This document shows positions 1-8,406 of a stretch of DNA of 40,526 bases, one piece after another. Origin of the DNA: Candidatus Ornithospirochaeta stercorigallinarum (GTDB lineage: Bacteria; Spirochaetota; Spirochaetia; Sphaerochaetales; Sphaerochaetaceae). The translations under genes were made by a program, and so were the position numbers. The stretch is from NCBI GenBank assembly GCA_018711525.1, contig DVIF01000072.1:1-40526 (forward strand). The letters are read 5' to 3'. Under the pieces are notes generated by a model. It saw only the letters and a list, made by a program, of their open reading frames with translations, made no database searches and was not told the origin of the DNA. Numbering within the stretch: position 1 is the first letter of the stretch; every line of letters starts with the position of its first letter.

Positions 1-1236
1 GCTTTCCCAAGAGGAAATGGAGGAAAGAATCCCGGCATCCTCCCTCATGCGGTAATAACCGCCGGGCTGAAGCATGTCGGTAGCAACAGTAATCGGTCTG
101 ATTCCAGTCTCGAAAAGCTCCTTTATGTTGAATGCGTTTGCACCACCTGAGTATGAGATAGGAAGCTTACCGTCGAACTCTTTAGAAAGCTTCAATGCAA
201 CAGAGAGCGAAATCGGCATCAAGGCACGACCGGACATGTACATCTCATCCCCTGGAAGAACTCCCTGATTGTTCACAGATCCAAGTGTGTTCGTAAGTTT
301 TACACCAAAACCTCTGCCGTCCTCCTTGGCCTTGGCGACAAGGCGTTTAAGCATCCCTATCGCATCGCTATACTGCAGGTCATGCTCGAAGCTCTCACGT
401 CTGAGCGTAAGATAATCATATCCAAGACCATCAAGAATTCCACGCACATCCTCATAGCCCAAAAGAGTAGGATTGAGCTTGATGAAGGTATCGAGTCCTT
501 TCTCATCAAGCATATAGCTTGCAATGGCTTCAATCTCTGCAGGAGGACAGCCATGCATCGTCGACAATGTCACAGAAGGAGAGATGTTGGCGCTGATTTT
601 ATCGATATTCTTTATTACATCTGCTTCTTTTCCCTCATAGATGGTACCTGAGAATATATCATCCTCCATCATCGCCTTAAGAGATGCCTTGTACTCCTCG
701 AAAAGACCACTCTTCTCTGCATCCATCATCTGGGAGATGAAAGCATCCATCCTCTCACTCTTTATGCCCTCAAGGTTATAGCCTACCGACATGTTGAAGA
801 TGAACCCGGGCTCCTTCCAATTGTCATGTGTTACGATATCCAGGACATGCACGATGAACCATGCCTTCAGATATTCATCAAATGCCTTCTCAAGGCTTAG
901 TTCTGTAGACCACTCCGTGTTATACCCCTCATCCCTGGCATCGATACAGGGTTTTGCAATCTCAAGGGAGTCCATAATCTGAACCGTCTTGAGCTCTATG
1001 AATCTTGCACCCACGAGATAACTTGTGATGATATTCTGAGCAAGCTGGGTATGGGGACCAGCGGCAGGTCCAAGAGGTGTTCTTGCACTCTGATTGAAGA
1101 CTCTTATATTCTTTTTCTCATCATCGGAGAAAAACATCTCCTTCTTAATGTTGAATATGCTCCCCTGGTTACGGAGCTCTCCTGTAATCCTCTCGAGAAG
1201 TTCCTCAAAAGGTACGACTCTCATTATATCTGCCAT
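1..1236 (-). CDS. ygfK: YgfK-like putative selenate reductase/flavin oxidoreductase subunit, partial (C-terminus off the left edge)
   Basis: Reverse-strand translation starts at ATG 1236 (MADIMRVVPFEELLERITGELRNQGSIFNI...ARTPLGPAAGPHTQLAQNIITSYLVGARFIELKTVQIMDSLEIAKPCIDARDEGYNTEWSTELSLEKAFDEYLKAWF...) and is typical of the YgfK N-terminus. RBS-like AGGAGA upstream. Open to base 1, which is why it is absent from the ORF track. Confidence 0.88.
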   Translation of the reverse strand, partial: MADIMRVVPFEELLERITGELRNQGSIFNIKKEMFFSDDEKKNIRVFNQSARTPLGPAAGPHTQLAQNIITSYLVGARFIELKTVQIMDSLEIAKPCIDARDEGYNTEWSTELSLEKAFDEYLKAWFIVHVLDIVTHDNWKEPGFIFNMSVGYNLEGIKSERMDAFISQMMDAEKSGLFEEYKASLKAMMEDDIFSGTIYEGKEADVIKNIDKISANISPSVTLSTMHGCPPAEIEAIASYMLDEKGLDTFIKLNPTLLGYEDVRGILDGLGYDYLTLRRESFEHDLQYSDAIGMLKRLVAKAKEDGRGFGVKLTNTLGSVNNQGVLPGDEMYMSGRALMPISLSVALKLSKEFDGKLPISYSGGANAFNIKELFETGIRPITVATDMLQPGGYYRMREDAGILSSISSWES

Positions 1237-1424
1237 TGGTCTTCTCCTATCTATTTAAATTCTACCTTATCTAAGTGAAGTGTCAATCAAAATATCGCAA
1301 CAAAGTGCAACATGAGAGAGGCGGTTTTAAACCCGTTTGAATTCTATTCTTCTGCAAGCACTTGCTTCATATGCATTATCAAATCTATGGTAAAAATAAT
1401 CTGTTTTTCTAAAATTTTACCAGT

Positions 1425-1547
1425 TTAGTTAATGAGATATAGTTCCATATATCGATGAACTATCTCACCAGCCTCGCCTATCCAGTTGTTTCCAAAGCTA
1501 GAGGAAAGCATGTTGCCATGTTCAAACGCCATCAGCTCTGCAGCCAT
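1425..1547 (-). other. Short orphan ORF, possible 3' remnant of a decayed gene (MAAELMAFEHGNMLSSSFGNNWIGEAGEIVHRYMELYLIN)
   Basis: 40-codon reverse ORF with protein-like composition in an otherwise non-coding gap; no RBS or family recognised. Confidence 0.25.
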
Positions 1548-1568
1548 GAGACTCTCTCATAATATCAA

Positions 1569-1598
1569 TTGTCTTTTTTTTGCAATCTCGAGTATATT
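1569..1598 (+). promoter_or_regulatory. Putative sigma70-like promoter (TTGTCT, 18 nt, TATATT)
   Basis: -35-like TTGTCT at 1569-1574 and -10-like TATATT at 1593-1598; would start transcription near 1605. Confidence 0.4.
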
Positions 1599-1604
1599 GT
1601 AATT

Positions 1605-1706
1605 AAGTCGGGGAGGCATCCAGCCTACTCTGGATGAAGAACCGAACAGGGCACTTTAAATGCAGTCGCCTGACCAGACGCCGAAGGAAGCCTTCGGCAA
1701 TTTTTT
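1605..1706 (+). ncRNA. Putative structured RNA upstream of a DUF3800-like ORF
   Basis: Perfect hairpin CATCCAG-CCTACT-CTGGATG (1617-1636), then a structured stretch ending in a perfect intrinsic terminator. Promoter-like elements upstream; DUF3800-like ATG 15 nt downstream. Confidence 0.45.
1680..1706 (+). terminator. Intrinsic terminator GCCGAAGG-AAG-CCTTCGGC-AATTTTTT
   Basis: 8-bp perfect GC-rich stem followed by AA and six T. Confidence 0.75.
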
Positions 1707-1720
1707 ATCAGGGGCTGTCA

Positions 1721-1935
1721 ATGAATACGCTTTCCATAATGATTGATGAGACTGGCAATTTCAATATGGATCATTACTCATCTCCCTATTATTGTCTAAC
1801 AATGGTTTTTCATGACCAAGATGATGATATCACAGAGAATATTGCCCTTTTTAATGATCTTCTTATTCGTAACGGTTTTTCCGTATCGTCGAAAATCTTG
1901 AATTCTTCCAGTCCTTTGACACACAGATCCTGTAT
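1721..1935 (+). pseudogene. Truncated DUF3800-family protein (N-terminal fragment)
   Basis: MNTLSIMIDETGNFNMDHYSSPYYCLTMVFHDQDDDITENIALFNDLLIRNGF resembles the DUF3800 N-terminus (acidic IDE(S/T)G(D/N)F motif, then YY..T.VFHDQ). Resemblance stops near 1880 and the frame runs into the 3' end of the convergent ATPase gene. Confidence 0.55.
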
Positions 1936-1937
1936 TT

Positions 1938-3227
1938 TCACAGCATACTTTTATTCAACAGAAAGTCAAATAACGGAACAAACTGTATACCTTGCTCATT
2001 CTGCCATGGCTTGTAGTTTCCACCTGTAACAACAATCTTTTTAAATGAATCGGGAATACTATTCAACGAAGCCAGTTCCTGTTGCATTTTCTTATCATCT
2101 GTAATTGCTAGAGCTGATTGAATATAAACCTTTGTGTTGGGACCATTAACAACAAAATCAACTTCAAACTGCCTTCTTTCATGCTTTCCTTCAATTGTTA
2201 CATCTTTCACAACTACCCCAGTATCAACACTTAGGCCTCTGCCAATCAGTTCGTTGAAAATCACATTCTCCATGATATGGCTCTCTTCCTGCTGCCTAAA
2301 ATTCAGCAGGGCATTCCTTAGTCCAACATCCGTATAATAATACTTATTCTGGGATGAAATATATCTACGGCCTTTTACATCGTAACGCTCGGACTTACTT
2401 ACAATGAAAGCTTCTTCAAGATATCCAATGTATTTCTTTATAGTCGGTTCTGTTATCCCTTTTTCTTTGTTTGAAATGAATGTATCTGATATCCTTTTTG
2501 GATTTACAGGAGAGCCGATGGAAGATGCAAGAACCTTCATAAGTTCCTCAATTCTTGAATCGGTTTTAAGGGCGTTGCGTTCAACTAAGTCAGCAAGGTA
2601 GGTCTTCTTATTGAGGGATTTCAGATAATTCATCTTATTGATATCGCCCCTCTCTTCCAATACATGAGGAAGTCCACCGAAAAATATATACTCTCTCCAC
2701 GCATCATATTTATCAAGAGAAGAAGCATGATAATACTCAGAAAATGATAGCGGAGCAATATATATGTCATCTCCCCTATCTCGGAATTCCGTACGTATGT
2801 CACTTGAAAGAAATTTTGAATTGCTGCCTGTGATATATATTTCCGCATTACCTTTTCTGAGAAGACCACTAAGAATACCATACAATCTGATCGGCTTATC
2901 TTTATCAGCCATCTCTTCCTTACTTATAGCAAATTGAGCTTCGTCAATAAATATGAAATACTGCTTATCAGAAGCAGTCATATGCTGCCTTATATAGTCT
3001 TTGAGGTTATCTGGATTACGAAGTTCACTGTAATCATCATCGTCAAGAGGAATCTTTATAATGCAGTCTTCATCAGTTCCATGAGTTAAAAGATAATCAG
3101 AAAAGAGATTGAAAAGCAGATAGGATTTTCCACACCTTCTTATACCGGTAATGACCTTAATCATACCATTTCCTATCTTAGATATAAGTCTGTCCATGTA
3201 TTCCGGCCTATCAATTACCATATTCAC
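1938..3227 (-). CDS. AAA_14-type ATPase with DUF4143 C-terminal domain
   Basis: Walker A-like GIRRCGKS, FIFIDEAQ Walker B, GSNSKFLSSD, EVDFVVN C-terminal nuclease-like motif; typical of the ATP-binding/DUF4143 family. Confidence 0.85.
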   Translation of the reverse strand: MNMVIDRPEYMDRLISKIGNGMIKVITGIRRCGKSYLLFNLFSDYLLTHGTDEDCIIKIPLDDDDYSELRNPDNLKDYIRQHMTASDKQYFIFIDEAQFAISKEEMADKDKPIRLYGILSGLLRKGNAEIYITGSNSKFLSSDIRTEFRDRGDDIYIAPLSFSEYYHASSLDKYDAWREYIFFGGLPHVLEERGDINKMNYLKSLNKKTYLADLVERNALKTDSRIEELMKVLASSIGSPVNPKRISDTFISNKEKGITEPTIKKYIGYLEEAFIVSKSERYDVKGRRYISSQNKYYYTDVGLRNALLNFRQQEESHIMENVIFNELIGRGLSVDTGVVVKDVTIEGKHERRQFEVDFVVNGPNTKVYIQSALAITDDKKMQQELASLNSIPDSFKKIVVTGGNYKPWQNEQGIQFVPLFDFLLNKSML

Positions 3228-3330
3228 TCCATTTTATATTTTTTGAATTTTTACAATTTTTATAAAATACAATGCAACCGTTTTCGTTTGAAATTGTTAT
3301 ATATGGAAAATTTACCAGATTAGACTTATT

Positions 3331-4653
3331 TTACTTTGAGTTTTCCGTCTTTTCATCTTCCTTTGGAAGGATGAGGTTCATTATGATCGCCACAATAGTT
3401 GCAAGCACTACAGGAGAGGAAGCGAACACCATTGTCACCCATGAAGGGAAGCGTGAAAGAGATTCACTTACAAGGCTTACACCCATTCCAAGTGCAGCAG
3501 AAAGTCCTACTATGGATGTGTTGCGGTAGCTCATAGGCTGCATTGCCACAAGCTTCATACCTGTCATTGCGATTGAGGCGAAGACACTTACCGTAGCACC
3601 GCCGAGCACACACTGGGGAATTGTTGTTAAAAGTGCCGAGAATTTTGGAACAAGCCCTGCGAGAAGCAGCATGAGAGCGGTAAGAGCAAGTACTTTCCTA
3701 TTAACGACCTTTGTTGATGACACTATTCCGACATTCTGGGAATATGTGGCATTCGGCAGTCCTCCAAAGAGTGCAGAGATTGTATTTGACAGCCCGAATC
3801 CTATTATTCCACCCCTCAGCTCATCTCCTTCAGGCTCCCTGTCCATGCCTCCTATGGTGGTTGCCGACATATCCCCTATCGCCTGTACTGCGTTTATCGC
3901 AAAGAGCACGGAGATCGCCAAAATCGAAGAGAACTCGAATTCAATTCCAAAGGGGGCAGGACGTGGAAGAGAGAAGAGTCCCGCATCCCCTACTGCACTT
4001 AGATTGACCATACCGAAGAAAGATGAGACGATATACCCGAAGACTATTCCAAGCAGTATTGATGCAAGCTTCAGCATCCCCTTCCCAAAATGGTTTAAGA
4101 GTGTAACCACAGAGAGTGTGATGATGGAGACAAGCCAGTTCTGCCAGCTTCCGAAATCAGGATTCCCGCTTCCTCCCGCCATATATGTTATGGCTGTAGG
4201 ATAGAGAGAAAGCCCTATCGTGAATACGACAGTCCCTGTTATCAGTGGTGGGAAAAGGCGTTGCAGGCGTTTTGCGAATATTCCTATCACCACTGCAACC
4301 AAGCCCCCTATAAGCTGAGCACCGAAGATATGCGCGATTGAAAAGGATGTGGTGATGCTCTGCATGGTAGCTAGATAAGCAAAACTTACTCCCATTATCA
4401 AGGGAAGTCTTGCTCCACAGATGCTCTTTATGCCGAAGAGCTGCAGGAGAGTTGAGATGGCGGCACACACAAGAGATGATTGTATCAACAGTATTCTTGA
4501 TGAGCTATCAAGCCCTGCGACAGTGGAGATTATGATCGCGGGGGTGACACAGCCGACAATCATGGCGACAAGATGCTGCAGCGCCATAGGAAATGAATAT
4601 CTTAAAGATGGAAGCTTCCCATCCATCTCGAACAGCAGTTTTCTATTACTCAT
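3331..4653 (-). CDS. Xanthine/uracil permease (NCS2 family)
   Basis: ALQHLVAMIVGCVTPAIIIS start, multiple TM segments, QNVGIV.STKVVNRKV and QPMSYRNTSIVG motifs; likely start MSNRKLLFEM at 4653 rather than 4695. Confidence 0.9.
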   Translation of the reverse strand: MSNRKLLFEMDGKLPSLRYSFPMALQHLVAMIVGCVTPAIIISTVAGLDSSSRILLIQSSLVCAAISTLLQLFGIKSICGARLPLIMGVSFAYLATMQSITTSFSIAHIFGAQLIGGLVAVVIGIFAKRLQRLFPPLITGTVVFTIGLSLYPTAITYMAGGSGNPDFGSWQNWLVSIITLSVVTLLNHFGKGMLKLASILLGIVFGYIVSSFFGMVNLSAVGDAGLFSLPRPAPFGIEFEFSSILAISVLFAINAVQAIGDMSATTIGGMDREPEGDELRGGIIGFGLSNTISALFGGLPNATYSQNVGIVSSTKVVNRKVLALTALMLLLAGLVPKFSALLTTIPQCVLGGATVSVFASIAMTGMKLVAMQPMSYRNTSIVGLSAALGMGVSLVSESLSRFPSWVTMVFASSPVVLATIVAIIMNLILPKEDEKTENSK

Positions 4654-4734
4654 AGAGGAGAGTATATCATGATTAGTCCAAAAGCTGTGAAACATTAACT
4701 TGCCCTCTCAATAATTCAGAGGTAAACTATTTCC

Positions 4735-5340
4735 ATGATTGAAAAAAGAGCATATGAAAAGGCTGTATTCGATATAATCGAAGCAGACTCTGAAGACTTT
4801 CTGAAAGGCGCATACAAGGATGAAGCCAAAGAGAGGATCCTCAAAATCATCGAGATAGAGGCTCCGATCACAGAAGCTCTTCTTTCAAAAAGGCTAATAA
4901 ACAGCTTCTCCATCAAACGTCTCGGCTCGAGCCTTTCCGAATACTTTGACAGCCTCATGAAAGAACTTGATGAGGAAGGGAAGCTCACGAGCACTCTCAC
5001 CGCAGGAGAGAAGGTCTATTACAATGGAAGTGCTGTGACCTTCTTCCGCCCCACCCCTGACAATCCTGAAGAGATCAGATACTCCTATCAGATTCCAGTA
5101 GAGGAGGCACTCAATGCCATCATCTATATATTCGAGACGAGAGGAAGGAAATTCCTGAAGAAAGACCTTCTCTCAGAGTTCTCAAAAGAACTGGAATACC
5201 AGAGGAAAGGAAGCCAGGTGGTATCATTGTTCAACAAGGCGTTCGAGGAGGGGAAAAAGAAAGGCATCATAATGAAGAACAGCAGTGGGAAGTTTTTTGT
5301 TTCCTCCGATAAAAATACAGAAATACAGGAAACAGAGTGA
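4735..5340 (+). CDS. Stand-alone DUF3320-like protein
   Basis: RILKIIEIEAPITEALLSKRLINSFSIKRLGSSLSEYF resembles the DUF3320 domain normally found at the C-terminus of large DUF4011-type helicases. Confidence 0.5.
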   Translation: MIEKRAYEKAVFDIIEADSEDFLKGAYKDEAKERILKIIEIEAPITEALLSKRLINSFSIKRLGSSLSEYFDSLMKELDEEGKLTSTLTAGEKVYYNGSAVTFFRPTPDNPEEIRYSYQIPVEEALNAIIYIFETRGRKFLKKDLLSEFSKELEYQRKGSQVVSLFNKAFEEGKKKGIIMKNSSGKFFVSSDKNTEIQETE

Positions 5341-5453
5341 TAAAATTTACATTTCACGCATTTTATTCCCCTGGAAAATATCATTTCCATCTTTTTCTTT
5401 ACAAATGACCTTCATCAGCTATACTTAGATTGAAACAGAAAAAGGAGAAAAAT

Positions 5454-6917
5454 ATGCTGATCAACCTTGATGTAAAACCTGAAATCAGAAAAAAGAACAT
5501 CGCAAGATGCAAGGAAAAGGGAATCAAGCTTCCGACCTTCAAGGAGATGATTGATCCAAAGCTCATCAAAAAGGATGTACTGGATAAACTGAAGGTCACA
5601 GGACTATGGGATGTAGATCCTGTAAACCTCTATAGAATCAACTGGCACAACGAGAGAAAAGAGAAAGGAGGTCTCTTCTCTGGTGTAAACTATATTGAGA
5701 TTCCACATGAGATAACAGGAGTAAAGGCACGTGTCTTCGCCCTTGCCGGAAAGTTCTTCCCTTGTGGAGTCCACAAGGTAGGTGCTACATATTCCTGCCT
5801 CGCACCCGCACTTGTCACAGGAAACTTCGATGCCGTAGAGCAGCAGGCCGTATGGCCCAGCACAGGCAACTACTGCCGTGGTGGTGCATACAACTCGGCA
5901 CTCCTTGGATGCAAGAGCATCGCAATCCTTCCTGAGGATATGAGCCAGGAGAGGTTCAACTGGCTCAAGACCGTCGCAGGAGAGATCATCGCAACCCCTG
6001 GATGCGAATCAAACGTAAAGGAAATCTTCGATAAATGCCACGAGCTCAATGCTGAACGCGGCAACCATATCGTCATATTCAACCAGTTCGAACAGTTCGA
6101 GAACTACCTCTGGCATTATGAGGTGACGGGAGCTGCGATTCTTGAAGTGCTCAAGGATCTTGGAATAGCTGCAGATTCCGTAAAGGGTTATGTGTCGAGC
6201 ACAGGAAGTGGTGGAACTCTTGCAGCAGGAGACCATCTGAAAGAGGTATTCCCACATATCAAGATCGGAGCAGGAGAGGCTCTGCAGTGCCCTACCCTCC
6301 TTAGAAACGGATTCGGAGCCCACAGGATCGAGGGAATCGGAGACAAGCACGTCCCATGGATCCACAACGTAAGGAATACGGACATGGTCCTCTCGATTGA
6401 CGATCAGGACTGCATGGACACCTACCGTCTCTTCAACGAGAAGGAAGGACTTGAGTATCTGAAGAAACAGGGACTGAGCGACAAGCAGCTTGAAGACCTC
6501 TCGCTCTTCGGAATCTCAGGCATAGGCAACCTCCTTGGTGCGATTAAGATGGCGAAGTACTACGAGATGGATGAGGATGATGTTGTATTCACAATCCTTA
6601 CAGACAGCTCTGTCATGTATACTTCCCGTCTTAAAGAACTCACAGAGCAGCAGGGAGCCTTCAGCGAGATGGAAGCTGCGAAAGTCCACGCATCGGCACT
6701 CATGCATCAGGGAATCGACAATGCCCTCGAGCTCGGATACTACGACAGGCTCAGGATCCATAACCTCAAGTACTACACATGGGTCGAGCAGCAGGGCAAG
6801 ACCTATGAGGAGCTCAACAGGCAGTGGTACGACAAGAACTACTGGAAGGATATTCCAAAGCTTACAAGTAAGATCGATGAGCTTATCGAATCCTTCAATG
6901 CAGAGATAGATAAATAA
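5454..6917 (+). CDS. PLP-dependent enzyme, fold type II (PLP-dependent protein beta-subunit-like)
   Basis: FFPCGVHKVGATYSCLAPALVTG (candidate Schiff-base Lys), WPSTGNYCRGGAYNSALLGCKSIAILPEDMS phosphate/substrate-binding region, SSTGSGGTLAAGD Gly loop; ATG at 5454 preceded by AAAGGAG. Confidence 0.8.
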   Translation: MLINLDVKPEIRKKNIARCKEKGIKLPTFKEMIDPKLIKKDVLDKLKVTGLWDVDPVNLYRINWHNERKEKGGLFSGVNYIEIPHEITGVKARVFALAGKFFPCGVHKVGATYSCLAPALVTGNFDAVEQQAVWPSTGNYCRGGAYNSALLGCKSIAILPEDMSQERFNWLKTVAGEIIATPGCESNVKEIFDKCHELNAERGNHIVIFNQFEQFENYLWHYEVTGAAILEVLKDLGIAADSVKGYVSSTGSGGTLAAGDHLKEVFPHIKIGAGEALQCPTLLRNGFGAHRIEGIGDKHVPWIHNVRNTDMVLSIDDQDCMDTYRLFNEKEGLEYLKKQGLSDKQLEDLSLFGISGIGNLLGAIKMAKYYEMDEDDVVFTILTDSSVMYTSRLKELTEQQGAFSEMEAAKVHASALMHQGIDNALELGYYDRLRIHNLKYYTWVEQQGKTYEELNRQWYDKNYWKDIPKLTSKIDELIESFNAEIDK

Positions 6918-6921
6918 GATC

Positions 6922-6941
6922 TGATGCCGGGGCTTCCCGGC
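6922..6941 (+). other. Intercistronic hairpin between the two PLP enzyme genes
   Basis: ATGCCGGG-GCTT-CCCGGCAT, perfect stem without a T-tract. Confidence 0.5.
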
Positions 6942-6963
6942 ATTCTTAAAAAAGGAAGAAATT

Positions 6964-8184
6964 ATGAGATTCAGATATGTCTGCTCGGACTGCGGTAGGG
7001 TATACAAGACCGATGATATCATGTACCTCTGTCCCGAGTGCAGCAAAGATAATGACGGCAAGACATTCTCAAAAGGGAACCTTATCGTGGAACTGACTGA
7101 TGAGGTGCTGAAGAAAGCAGGGAAGAAGGAGCATGTGAGAGCGGAGGATTTCTACCCGTATGAGGTCAAACACTCAAAAGAGTTCCCAATAGGCATAACA
7201 CCTCTTGTCGAAGCTAAAAGGCTCAACAGCAGAAGCGGCCTGAAGAACACGCTGTACAAACTCGACAGCCAGCTCATATCAGGCTCGTTCAAAGACAGGG
7301 CGAGCTACCTTGTTGCAGAACAGGCGCTCTGCCACAACGAGAAGAAGATAGCCCTCGCCTCAACAGGAAACGCAGGAGCGGCAATGAGTGCAGTCGGGGC
7401 CGCCCTTGGGCTGGACATCATACTATTCGTCCCTGAGAATGCTCCTATAAACAAGCTGATGCAATCGGTGCTCTATGGGGCGCATGTGGTTCCTGTGAAA
7501 GGAAGCTATGACGATGCTTTCAACCTCTCGATCGAGTACACAAAGAGATTTGGAGGAATCAACCGCAATACTGCATACAACCCGATGACGATTGAGGGGA
7601 AGAAGAGCATCTCGATTGAACTCTTTGAGCAGATGGGAAGGAAAGCCCCCGATGCAATATATGTGCCCGTTGGAGACGGATGCATAATTGCAGGAGTTGC
7701 AAAAGGCTTTATGGACCTAAAAAAAGCAGGACTCATAGATACCCTACCCCATATCATATGTGCACAGAGCGATAAGTCGGATGCGATTACAAAGGCATTT
7801 GAAAGCGGAGAGTATCTTCCTGTGAAAGCAACGACAAGAGCCGACAGCATATCCGTATCCCTTCCTGCAAATGGAAGGATGGCTGTACGCTACATAAAGG
7901 AAAGCGACGGCTGGTGCGTAAGAGTAAGCGACGAAGAGATAATAGATGCCGAGCTAGAGCTGGCAAAAGAGGCTGGAATACTTTCAGAGCCTGCCGCAGC
8001 ATGTGCGTATGCAGCATATAAGAAGGATGCGGAGAACATAAAGAAAAAACTTGGAGAGGATGCATCCGTCGTGGTTCTGCTTACAGGCACAGGCTTTAAG
8101 GATATGGCTGTCTTTGATGGAAAAGTAAAACTTCCCAAAGCAATAGATGCAACAGTTGAAGAAGTAGGGAAACTGGATTTCTGA
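6964..8184 (+). CDS. Threonine-synthase-like PLP enzyme with N-terminal zinc ribbon
   Basis: N-terminal CSDC...CPEC zinc ribbon; LISGSFKDRASYLVAEQAL (PLP Lys), ASTGNAGAAMSAVGAALGL, PVGDGCIIAG. Confidence 0.82.
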   Translation: MRFRYVCSDCGRVYKTDDIMYLCPECSKDNDGKTFSKGNLIVELTDEVLKKAGKKEHVRAEDFYPYEVKHSKEFPIGITPLVEAKRLNSRSGLKNTLYKLDSQLISGSFKDRASYLVAEQALCHNEKKIALASTGNAGAAMSAVGAALGLDIILFVPENAPINKLMQSVLYGAHVVPVKGSYDDAFNLSIEYTKRFGGINRNTAYNPMTIEGKKSISIELFEQMGRKAPDAIYVPVGDGCIIAGVAKGFMDLKKAGLIDTLPHIICAQSDKSDAITKAFESGEYLPVKATTRADSISVSLPANGRMAVRYIKESDGWCVRVSDEEIIDAELELAKEAGILSEPAAACAYAAYKKDAENIKKKLGEDASVVVLLTGTGFKDMAVFDGKVKLPKAIDATVEEVGKLDF

Positions 8185-8192
8185 ATCTGGTG

Positions 8193-8229
8193 ACAGGAGA
8201 TGCTTTACCCATGGCATCTCCTGTATCTT
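8193..8229 (+). terminator. Likely intrinsic terminator after the PLP pair
   Basis: 11-bp perfect stem ACAGGAGATGC / GCATCTCCTGT followed by ATCTTTT. Confidence 0.6.
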
Positions 8230-8406
8230 TTCAAAAACATTACATTGTTCTCTCTATTTTCAGAATATAGGTGGAACTTGTCTGGAAAACAGAGTCTTCT
8301 CACTTATGAATCCGAAGTAATTGATTTTCTAGCAACAATTAACTAGTGAAAAAGTAGCGTTTTCGTCTTTTCAAAACTTGTATAATTCAGTATTTTCTTT
8401 ACTGAT

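Noticed and set aside
3671-4204. 177-aa plus-strand ORF
   Set aside because: Antisense to the NCS2 permease; low-complexity Ser/Pro/Ile composition typical of shadow ORFs from codon bias.
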